Source of the DNA: Saccharicrinis fermentans DSM 9555 = JCM 21142
GTDB taxonomy: Bacteria; Bacteroidota; Bacteroidia; Bacteroidales; Marinilabiliaceae
Direction of reading: 5' to 3'
Assembly: GCF_000517085.1 (NCBI RefSeq)
Contig: NZ_KI912107.1
Coordinates: forward strand, 2,415,980-2,479,979
Length of the DNA: 64,000 bases
A model generated the notes under the pieces. It had not been told where the DNA came from, searched no databases, and saw nothing but the letters and a program-made list of their open reading frames with translations. Made by a program: the position numbers and the translations under genes. Shown one piece after another: positions 7,765-14,983 of this stretch; the first letter of the stretch is position 1; each line of letters starts with the position of its first letter.

Positions 7765-8457
7765 ATGAGCATCATATCAAGAATACTATTAATAGCAGAG
7801 AATGAAGGGGTTAGAATAACATCCTTTGAGAAGATAATAGGCGCAAGCAAAGGTGTCTTAAGTCGAGCTGCTAAAAATAATACTGACATACAGAGCAAAT
7901 GGATAACTTCTATAGTTGAAAAATATCCCAAATACAATGCACATTGGCTTTTAACAGGGAATGGGGAGATGTTACATAAAGAAAAACCATACAAAGAGCC
8001 AACGAATAACTTTAGCTTAGCTACCGACTCTAAAGTCGAGTATCAAACAGTGCCACTCTACGACATAGAGGCATATGCGGGGTTAGTACCACTATTTAAG
8101 AATGGGGTCGAGAAGCCTTTAGAGCATATAAGTATTCCTGGTATTCCAAAATGCGACGGTGCTGTTCATGTTACTGGGGACAGCATGTATCCACTACTAA
8201 AAAGCGGAGACATAGTACTATACAAGAAGATTAATAACATTAAAGACAATATTTTTTTCGGGGAGATGTATTTAATTAGTGTAGATATGGATGGAGAGGA
8301 GTATGTCGCTGTTAAGTATATTAACAAAAGCGAACTTAAGGACCATATTAAACTAGTTAGCTATAATCAATACCACGCAGAACGCGACATCCCTCTTTCA
8401 AAAGTAAGAGCCTTAGCTTTTGTCAAAGCAAGTATACGCATCAACTCCATGAACTAA
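7765..8457 (+). CDS. S24-type (LexA/CI-like) prophage repressor
   Basis: The chosen ATG at 7765 gives 230 residues; a GTG at 7741 lies within operator repeats and is less likely. An N-terminal HTH (residues 1-60, with an S-K-G-V-L-S-R-A recognition helix) is typical of Bacteroidota phage repressors. A linker and an S24 peptidase fold follow, with the catalytic Ser in G-D-S-M-Y-P near residue 140 and Lys in V-A-V-K near 184. It should keep the early operon silent and could be inactivated by RecA-stimulated self-cleavage. It is transcribed away from the transposase, toward the phage end. Confidence 0.88.
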   Translation: MSIISRILLIAENEGVRITSFEKIIGASKGVLSRAAKNNTDIQSKWITSIVEKYPKYNAHWLLTGNGEMLHKEKPYKEPTNNFSLATDSKVEYQTVPLYDIEAYAGLVPLFKNGVEKPLEHISIPGIPKCDGAVHVTGDSMYPLLKSGDIVLYKKINNIKDNIFFGEMYLISVDMDGEEYVAVKYINKSELKDHIKLVSYNQYHAERDIPLSKVRALAFVKASIRINSMN

Positions 8458-8644
8458 ATGCACCCAAATTATAACTTCTCACACACGATTAGCGCACCAA
8501 TAAAAGATTCAAAAAACCATAACACACTGATTACATTGCTTTTACACCACGGTTTTACATTTTTAATATTTGCATTATATGCTCCGAGTTGCAAATTATC
8601 ACCTATATCCAATATATTTATGGCATTTTTTAACTCTTCTAGGT

Positions 8645-8692
8645 GATAATTTTCAACTGTAAATATAACCCCAACTGTAACCCCAACTGTAA
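8645..8692. repeat. Direct repeats near phage left end (CAACTGTAA x3)
   Basis: CAACTGTAA occurs at 8654-8662, 8672-8680 and 8684-8692, the last two as 12-bp units (CAACTGTAACCC). The first copy is embedded in GATAATTTTCAACT (8645-8658), which is identical over 14 bases to 7713-7726 in the early operator. Such reiterated motifs close to a Mu-type end are good candidates for transposase or repressor binding sites. Confidence 0.6.
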
Positions 8693-8754
8693 CCCCAAAC
8701 AAAAAACCACCATTTTTGGACCTTCATTTTGAGGCAAAATATTGGCACAAAAAA

Positions 8755-8778
8755 AGGAGGTGTATATAACAACCTCCT
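8755..8778. terminator. Hairpin downstream of repressor gene
   Basis: AGGAGGT (8755-8761) and ACCTCCT (8772-8778) form a perfect 7-bp stem with a 10-base loop, preceded by an A-run and followed by AAGTGTTTTAAT. It is suited to end repressor transcription before the phage end, or host transcription entering the phage. Confidence 0.45.
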
Positions 8779-8861
8779 AAGTGTTTTAATCCTATTATAA
8801 GCCCTGTAATTAAAGAAAACTAGTCTTTTAAAAGCCCTTATTAAATGTAGTGATATCTAAT

Positions 8862-8910
8862 TTAAAGAAATGGTTTAAAAAATTAAAGTCTGTTTAAAGT
8901 AAAATTAAAG
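8862..8910. repeat. Helically phased TTAAAG repeats near phage end
   Basis: TTAAAG occurs at 8862-8867, 8883-8888, 8894-8899 and 8905-8910, with start-to-start spacings of 21, 11 and 11 bases, so all copies face the same side of the helix. A related TGTAAAGT lies at 8960-8967 next to the presumed end. This is the kind of array expected for cooperative transposase binding at a Mu-type end. Confidence 0.5.
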
Positions 8911-8960
8911 TTTAGGGTCATTCCGTTTTTTCTAAAAAACATCTAAGTAATTGATTCATT

Positions 8961-8979
8961 GTAAAGTGCATTTTTCACA
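8961..8979. other. Probable phage/host junction (left end of Mu-like phage)
   Basis: The host kinase frame is open from 8965 and is convincing membrane-protein sequence from about 8983. Reading outward from the host, the sequence from 8979 begins TGTGAAAAATG, with the TGT terminus typical of Mu-like elements; an alternative TGCA start lies at 8970. Neither the other end nor the 5-bp duplication is in the window, so the exact base is uncertain. Confidence 0.5.
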
Positions 8980-9066
8980 AAAGTACTTTTCGTTTTTATA
9001 CCCATACTTTGGAGGAAATACAGACCTAACTGGAAAAACAACAAATACATTTGTGAATTATTAACC

Positions 9067-10461
9067 ATGGGTACGGTCGTGCACATAGCTATGGCCATTT
9101 GCACATTATTGCTCCCCAAGGAAAAAGTAATAACTACTCTGCAAACCATAGCACTACCTCTTATTTTTATATATACGCCCGGCACGCTATTACTCGGTTT
9201 ATTAATGCTTAAACAATATAAAAATTGGCAAAACAGACTGGCCCAAACAAAGTTAGTTGAATCAGAAAATCGTTTATTTAAGATATTAGAAAGTGGGAAT
9301 ATTGTTTCTATACAACTCGACACCCAAGGAAAGATCATATATTGCAACAACTATCTGACCCAAATTACGGGGTATAGCAAAGAAGAAATCATAGGTCAGA
9401 ATTGGTTTGATCTATTTATTCCAGAGAAAGAAAAAAAGCAAGTTCAACATATCTTTTATAACAGTATTACGCCTTACAACTTAGTTGAAAATTTTGAAAA
9501 CAAAATACTTACAAAAACTGGACAACCAATATTTGTATCATGGCATAACACACAGTTCAAATCAGAATCGAATCAAATTGTTGGCATTGCAAGTATCGGT
9601 GTAAACATTACCAATAACAAAAAGTATGAGAACCGCTTAAAAGAAAAGAACCAAGAGATAGAAATACAAAATCTGGAATATAAGTTAATCAATGAAAAAC
9701 TATCAGAAGCCAAAGAAAAAGCAGAAGAAAGTGAACGATTAAAATCTGCATTTCTCTCGAATATGAGTCATGAGATACGTACTCCAATGAATGGAATTCT
9801 AGGATTTGCGGAGCTTTTACAAGAACCCGATTTAACAAGCGAAGTTCAATCTCAATATATTCAGATAATCGAAAACAGTGGCAAACGCCTGCTAAGCATT
9901 ATTAATGATATCATTGATATCTCAAAAATAGAGTCAGGCCTAATGCAAGTAGATATAAAAGAATGTGATTTAAACCAACAGATGAATTACATATATACCT
10001 TTTTCAAACCTGAAGTAGAAGCAAAAGGGCTAAGCTTTTATTTTAAAAGCTCACTATCAGGTCACAGAACAATGGTAAAAACCGACTGCGAAAAACTTTA
10101 TGCCATCCTTACCAACTTGGTAAAAAATGCCATAAAATACACCGATCAAGGAAATATAGAAATAGGCTATGAACCTATTATATACAAGGGAGAGGAAGCG
10201 ATCGTCGCATATGTGAAAGACACGGGAATAGGCATCTCTCCCAAAAGTCAAAAAACAATATTTGAACGATTCATACAGGCCGAAGGCACTGATGGAATGG
10301 CACTTCAGGGAGCCGGACTAGGTCTGTCCATTACCAAATCGTATGTAGAAATGATGGGTGGACATATATGGGTAGATAGTGAAGAAAGTATTGGTTCCAT
10401 ATTTCGTTTCACTTTACCCAAGCAAGAAGCACTAACTAATAAAACAAACCATGCGCAATAG
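9067..10461 (+). CDS. Sensor histidine kinase, 5' end removed by phage insertion
   Basis: Numbered from the first remaining ATG (464 codons), residues 1-55 hold two hydrophobic helices that match the last part of a 5TM-5TMR-LYT sensor domain. These are followed by a PAS domain (75-190), a coiled coil, HisKA with the phospho-acceptor His in S-H-E-I-R-T-P near 235, and HATPase motifs N-A-I-K-Y-T, D-T-G-I-G-I and G-A-G-L-G-L-S. The reading frame stays open and membrane-like upstream to 8965, where phage sequence begins, so the first TM helices and true start are missing here. The remaining frame might be expressed from a phage-end promoter, but normal sensing should be lost. Confidence 0.8.
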   Translation: MGTVVHIAMAICTLLLPKEKVITTLQTIALPLIFIYTPGTLLLGLLMLKQYKNWQNRLAQTKLVESENRLFKILESGNIVSIQLDTQGKIIYCNNYLTQITGYSKEEIIGQNWFDLFIPEKEKKQVQHIFYNSITPYNLVENFENKILTKTGQPIFVSWHNTQFKSESNQIVGIASIGVNITNNKKYENRLKEKNQEIEIQNLEYKLINEKLSEAKEKAEESERLKSAFLSNMSHEIRTPMNGILGFAELLQEPDLTSEVQSQYIQIIENSGKRLLSIINDIIDISKIESGLMQVDIKECDLNQQMNYIYTFFKPEVEAKGLSFYFKSSLSGHRTMVKTDCEKLYAILTNLVKNAIKYTDQGNIEIGYEPIIYKGEEAIVAYVKDTGIGISPKSQKTIFERFIQAEGTDGMALQGAGLGLSITKSYVEMMGGHIWVDSEESIGSIFRFTLPKQEALTNKTNHAQ

Positions 10462-10516
10462 CAGTTTAAATAAAGATCCATCCTTTCATTTCTCTTGTAA
10501 ATTCATTTTCAAAATC

Positions 10517-10536
10517 AAAGCTTTTTAGCTTTCTTT
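10517..10536 (+). terminator. Short hairpin after kinase gene
   Basis: AAAGCT (10517-10522) and AGCTTT (10527-10532) form a 6-bp stem with a TTTT loop, followed by CTTTG. It is a weak, AT-rich terminator candidate between the kinase and the cytochrome genes. Confidence 0.3.
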
Positions 10537-10564
10537 GTGGACGTTTGAACCACACATTGATATA

Positions 10565-11851
10565 ATGACTAAAGAAAAAACGGAAAAGAAAACACCGTCG
10601 TCCATAGAAAAATTTATTCTTCATCTTCACCCTGCCAGAATTGACAAAAGAGCTTTAAAATTCAACCGTACATTTGGCCTAGGTGGAATACTGGCTTTGT
10701 TATTTATAATATTGGGGGTTACAGGACTAATCCTTCGTTTTTCGTATATCCCAACCATTGATCATGCTTACGACTCTGTAGTGTCTTTACAAAGAGACAC
10801 TGTATTTGGTCAGTTTATTCGCAACTTGCATCACATTTCAGCTATGTTGATGATGGTGGTAGCTTTTCTCCATTTAATACGTACTTATTATTCACAAGCC
10901 ATCTTCAAAAAAAGGGCTGAAAACTGGATCTACGGTTTGATAATGATGTTCATGATCATTGCTTCTTCGTTTACAGGCTATCTATTACCATGGGATCAAT
11001 TGGCATATTGGGCTGTCACTGTGATTACACAAATTATAGAATACATACCATTTATCGGTCATTCGTTGGCCAATATGGTTCGAGGCAGCGATGTGGTTGA
11101 CGGAAATACCCTGTTAAATTTCTACACGCTACACACTGGCATCATACCCATGACATTCCTATTTTTAATGAGTATGCACTTTTGGCTGATACGTAAAGCA
11201 GGTGGTGTTGCGCTGCCCAAACAAGACAACACAGAGAAGGTGAATGTGATACCAAACTTAATATGGCTGGAAATAATGGTAGCTGCCTTATTGATTGCAG
11301 GCATCTTTGTAGCCTCCGTTTTTTACCATGCTCCGCTGCAAGAACAAGCCAACCCCATGAACAGCCCCAACCCAAGTAAGGCTCCATGGTACTTTTTAGG
11401 CGCACAGGAACTATTGCTTCATTTACATCCCTTTTTTAGTGCAGTTATATTGCCTCTAGTAGTGGGGGTTTTCTTTTTCTATCTCCCATATTTTAAATAT
11501 GACAACCTAAATATTGGGGTCTGGTTTAACTCTCCGCTGGGTAAGAAAATGACCATCCATGCCAGTATCTTTGCTTTCGTTTTCACATTCATCCTGATTT
11601 ATTTATTGGAACACTTTCTCCATTTTGATATTTGGTTTGCCAGTGTAGGTAGCTGGTTTGCCACCGGACTTGTTCCTTTCGCGATATACGTCATTCCTGT
11701 CAGTGGTTATTTATTTTATTGGAAAAAGAAACACGGAGCAAAAACCGAAGAACTGGTAATGACCATCACCACCATATTGATGTCGTCTTATATCACCATG
11801 TTATTGATCTCACTTTTACTTAGAGGCAAGGGAATGTTGATGATCATCTAA
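10565..11851 (+). CDS. Cytochrome b subunit of a bc-type quinol-oxidising complex
   Basis: The ATG at 10565 gives 428 residues, the size of a full-length cytochrome b. Multiple TM helices are present, with paired haem-ligand histidines in the second helix (H-H-I-S-A and F-L-H-L-I-R-T) and partner histidines in the fourth (L-H-T-G and S-M-H-F-W). A quinone-site region contains P-W-Y-F-L-G-A-Q-E (close to the P-E-W-Y motif). It should oxidise menaquinol in the inner membrane and pass electrons to the Rieske and cytochrome c partners encoded directly downstream. Confidence 0.88.
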   Translation: MTKEKTEKKTPSSIEKFILHLHPARIDKRALKFNRTFGLGGILALLFIILGVTGLILRFSYIPTIDHAYDSVVSLQRDTVFGQFIRNLHHISAMLMMVVAFLHLIRTYYSQAIFKKRAENWIYGLIMMFMIIASSFTGYLLPWDQLAYWAVTVITQIIEYIPFIGHSLANMVRGSDVVDGNTLLNFYTLHTGIIPMTFLFLMSMHFWLIRKAGGVALPKQDNTEKVNVIPNLIWLEIMVAALLIAGIFVASVFYHAPLQEQANPMNSPNPSKAPWYFLGAQELLLHLHPFFSAVILPLVVGVFFFYLPYFKYDNLNIGVWFNSPLGKKMTIHASIFAFVFTFILIYLLEHFLHFDIWFASVGSWFATGLVPFAIYVIPVSGYLFYWKKKHGAKTEELVMTITTILMSSYITMLLISLLLRGKGMLMII

Positions 11852-11867
11852 AATCTGATTCACAAAA

Positions 11868-12329
11868 ATGAAATTCAATAGAAGAAAATTTATAAAACGC
11901 CTGCTAGTGGCAATTGCATCAGTAGAAGCCTTTTTTATCATCAAAGGAGGTGTAAGTAAAGTAGAGCAAGCCAATGCTAAAAAAGAACTATTCAATGCGG
12001 GAAAAGTGGATTCTTTTCATAAAAACAAAACTTATCCTTTTAGCACAGGGCATTTTTTTCTACGGAGATTTGAAGACGGAGGTTTCTTGGCCATGTCTGT
12101 TAAATGTACGCACCTAGGCTGCGTAGTTAACTCCAACCTAGAAACAGGAGGCTTTAACTGTCCATGCCACAGATCGCAATTTAATCGTTTTGGAGAAGTG
12201 TTGGCTGCCCCGGCAACACGCCCACTGGATATTTTTCCTATTGTTATTAAAAACGGCGAAATACTAATAGACACCAATAAAGCAGTCAAGCGTACCTCAT
12301 TTGAAAAATCACAGTTAACATACGCATAA
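11868..12329 (+). CDS. Rieske [2Fe-2S] iron-sulfur protein
   Basis: This is a 153-residue protein. The N-terminus has R-R-K-F-I-K-R followed by a hydrophobic helix, a Tat-like signal anchor. The cluster-binding motifs are C80-T-H82-L-G-C85 and C98-P-C100-H101; C80, H82, C98 and H101 should be ligands, with C85 and C100 forming the stabilising disulfide. The gene follows cytochrome b by 16 bases and its stop overlaps the next ATG (TAATG), so the three genes form one operon and complex. Confidence 0.92.
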   Translation: MKFNRRKFIKRLLVAIASVEAFFIIKGGVSKVEQANAKKELFNAGKVDSFHKNKTYPFSTGHFFLRRFEDGGFLAMSVKCTHLGCVVNSNLETGGFNCPCHRSQFNRFGEVLAAPATRPLDIFPIVIKNGEILIDTNKAVKRTSFEKSQLTYA

Positions 12330-14626
12330 TGGAGAATCGCACTAAAATAGAACGTATAAGCCTTATCGCCATTATTGTGGCAATCGTATCTGTCCCCACA
12401 TATACAGTCATCCGCACTTATAGTCAAAACGAAACAGAAACTGCGAATAAGGCTCATTATGTAGGTAGGGAGACTTGTATCGAATGTCACATGAATGAAT
12501 ATAACGAATGGTTAGGATCCGATCACGATAAAGCCATGGATCATGCCAATGACTCAACTGTGCTAGGCGACTTTAATAATAAGTCCATAGAATACAACGG
12601 TATGACCCATCGGTTCTATAAACGCGATGGTCGTTTCTTCGTGGAGACAGACGGGGAATCGGGTCAACTAGAAGAGTTTGAAATCAAATACACTTTTGGC
12701 TATTATCCTCTCCAACAATATCTGGTGGAATTTGACAAGGGCAGACTCCAAACCCTACCACTCACATGGAATTCTAAAGACAGTGTTTGGTACCATATGG
12801 CCGACGAAATATACAAGGACGAGATGATAGAAAGCGATAACTGGTTACACTGGACCAATCAGGCACAAAATTGGAACGGTATGTGTGCCGACTGTCATTC
12901 CACCAATTTAGTAAAAGGGTATGATGTTGAGACCGATTCATACCACACTACCTGGAGCGAGATTGATGTAAGCTGCGAAGCCTGTCATGGTCCGGCATCT
13001 GAACACCTCAAATGGGCTGCCAAAGCCGAATATGCTCGTAGTGATAACGACAACTACGGTCTGGTAGTACAGACCAGCGGGATAGACAACAAACAATATG
13101 TAGATTTATGTGTAAGATGTCACACCCGACGAGGCTCCATTTCTGACTTTGAGCACAGTCCGGATATATATAACCATACCATACCGAACCTCCCTACTGG
13201 AGAAAATTATCATATCGACGGTCAGATTTTAAGTGAGGATTATGTGTATGGCTCATTTACACAAAGCAAAATGTACATGCGAGATGTCAAATGTAATGAT
13301 TGCCATAATGTACATAGCACCAAACGACTATTTGAAGACAACAGGCTCTGTACTCAATGTCACCGTGCTGATGATTATGACACCTATAACCATCACTTCC
13401 ATAAAGGATATGGAGAAGATGGAGAGGCCGTAATAGCAGATGATGGTGTTAAATTTGAGGTAGGAGATGGAACCAGATGTATCAACTGCCATATGCCAGC
13501 TCAGTTTTATATGGGTGTAGATTACAGAAACGATCATAGCATACGTATTCCAAGACCCGATTTAACCAAAGAAATAGGCACACCCAATGCATGTAATCAA
13601 TGCCATGCAGATAAATCCACCGATTGGGCTATCAAGTATGTAAACAAATGGCATGGCGAAGGCAGACCTTCACAATATGGTACAGTCTTTAAAGAAGCAC
13701 AATCTGGAAGTCAGGAAGGATTCGACGGCCTGGTGCATATATACAACGATGAAGTCTATCCAGAAATAGTACGAGCCATTGCCATACAAATGCTAGGGTC
13801 AAACTATCAAAGTAAGGCCAAGAATATACTCATAGAAGCCTTACATAGTTTCAACGGACACATCCGCTTTAATGCGCTACAAAACCTGATGGTTGACGAC
13901 CAAAAATCGTTGAATGCTGTATTTGATCTATTAAACGATCAGACCAAAGCCATCAGAATAGAATGCGCCTCTAAACTAAGCGGATTACCCAAAGACCAGA
14001 TACCAGCCAAGTATAAAAAAAGTTTAGATAAAGCTAAGAAAGAATACCTGGAGGCACTAAAATACAGTGCTGATTTCCCAACAGGCAAATTTAACCTGGC
14101 TAACTATTACTACAACAACCAAGAAATTGACAAGGCAGAGAAATTTTACAAAAAAGCCTTAGAACAAGATAATAAGTTGCACACCATAAAGATAAACTTG
14201 GCTCTGTTATATAATAGCAAAGGAGAACCTAAGAAGGCGGAGTTACTATTAAAAGACTATCTAAAACACATGCCTGAAGATGGAAATACCATGTTTACCT
14301 ATGCACTATTTTTATCGGAACAAAAAAGGTATGACGAATCCATGACATGGCTCCTAAAGGCATCGAAATATTCTCCGAATAATCCACGCATCTTTTATAA
14401 TATTGCCATGATGTATGATTTTAGAAATAATATGAAAGATGCGGAGACCTATTTACAAAAAGCGGTTGAGATCAATCCTGCTGATATAAGTTATTACATG
14501 GGAATGCTTAACCTGTATATTAAATATCAACAAACTGACAAAACCAAAAATACGGCAAAAGAAATCTTGGAAAAATTCCCCAACATACCTGACAAAGAGC
14601 ATATTGAAGCTATATTAAAGCAATAA
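12329..14626 (+). CDS. Octaheme cytochrome c with C-terminal TPR domain
   Basis: This 765-residue protein has an N-terminal signal anchor at residues 8-28. Eight C-x-x-C-H haem motifs begin at about residues 50, 186, 216, 261, 322, 341, 384 and 422. Residues 455-560 look like HEAT-type helices with R-x-x-A repeats, and 565-760 hold TPR units. It overlaps the Rieske gene stop (TAATG). It probably takes electrons from the Rieske protein in the periplasm and passes them on; the TPR part may dock a terminal reductase or oxidase. The haem count and gene order are seen; the electron acceptor is unknown. Confidence 0.88.
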   Translation: MENRTKIERISLIAIIVAIVSVPTYTVIRTYSQNETETANKAHYVGRETCIECHMNEYNEWLGSDHDKAMDHANDSTVLGDFNNKSIEYNGMTHRFYKRDGRFFVETDGESGQLEEFEIKYTFGYYPLQQYLVEFDKGRLQTLPLTWNSKDSVWYHMADEIYKDEMIESDNWLHWTNQAQNWNGMCADCHSTNLVKGYDVETDSYHTTWSEIDVSCEACHGPASEHLKWAAKAEYARSDNDNYGLVVQTSGIDNKQYVDLCVRCHTRRGSISDFEHSPDIYNHTIPNLPTGENYHIDGQILSEDYVYGSFTQSKMYMRDVKCNDCHNVHSTKRLFEDNRLCTQCHRADDYDTYNHHFHKGYGEDGEAVIADDGVKFEVGDGTRCINCHMPAQFYMGVDYRNDHSIRIPRPDLTKEIGTPNACNQCHADKSTDWAIKYVNKWHGEGRPSQYGTVFKEAQSGSQEGFDGLVHIYNDEVYPEIVRAIAIQMLGSNYQSKAKNILIEALHSFNGHIRFNALQNLMVDDQKSLNAVFDLLNDQTKAIRIECASKLSGLPKDQIPAKYKKSLDKAKKEYLEALKYSADFPTGKFNLANYYYNNQEIDKAEKFYKKALEQDNKLHTIKINLALLYNSKGEPKKAELLLKDYLKHMPEDGNTMFTYALFLSEQKRYDESMTWLLKASKYSPNNPRIFYNIAMMYDFRNNMKDAETYLQKAVEINPADISYYMGMLNLYIKYQQTDKTKNTAKEILEKFPNIPDKEHIEAILKQ

Positions 14627-14983
14627 ACAAGCCCACAACAATCAACCCATCATATTAAATTAGTTTAAAAAAAGGCTTATTTTACATATTTTTTAACAGT
14701 CCGTTAACTTTTGTTTTTCGGGCTTTTTTGTTTTCTTTAACTCACATAACCAAAGGTAATGGATCACAAAAAAAAAGATATTAGTTCATATGTTTTTAAA
14801 GAAAATTAAAACACCTTCATAAACGAGCCAGTAAATTCATTTCCAGTTAGAAGAGAGACTTTCTCCATAACTGATTTTTAGTATAAATACCAATAAAAAA
14901 CACAGATCAATTAAATTGAAGGAAATGAGCGCAATATTTTTTAGTCCTAAGGGTTTAGTTAAAGTAATACAATAAAAACAACT
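14627..14983. other. Intergenic region, no gene seen
   Basis: These 357 AT-rich bases between the cytochrome operon and the chaperone genes hold no convincing frame. TTAAC/GTTAA around 14692-14706 forms only a weak hairpin. GGGC followed by a T6 run near 14727-14736 may take part in termination of the cytochrome operon. Confidence 0.4.

Larger units (their letters stand above)
1..8979 (-). mobile_element. Mu-like transposable prophage, early-gene end (other end outside window)
   Basis: About fifteen closely packed genes run leftward in the Mu early order: Ner-like regulator, DDE transposase, MuB-like ATPase, then accessory genes including GemA-like, DUF3164 and DUF4494 proteins. A rightward S24-type repressor lies between the transposase block and the end, as c does in Mu. 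Reading frames often touch or overlap by a few bases. To the right, a host histidine kinase frame is truncated, which places the phage end near 8965-8980. Lysis, head and tail genes are not in the window and should lie to the left. The exact right boundary is inferred, because the other phage end and the target duplication cannot be seen. Confidence 0.88.

Noticed and set aside
8645-8700. Possible CRISPR-like array
   Set aside because: The units are only 9-12 bases, without regular spacers and without cas genes; they fit phage-end binding sites better.
8469-8702. Leftward 77-codon frame with a V-T-V-G-V-T-V-G repeat
   Set aside because: It has no ATG, only a TTG start inside the tandem CAACTGTAA repeats, which create the repeated peptide. 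It overlaps presumed end sites and lies opposite to repressor transcription.
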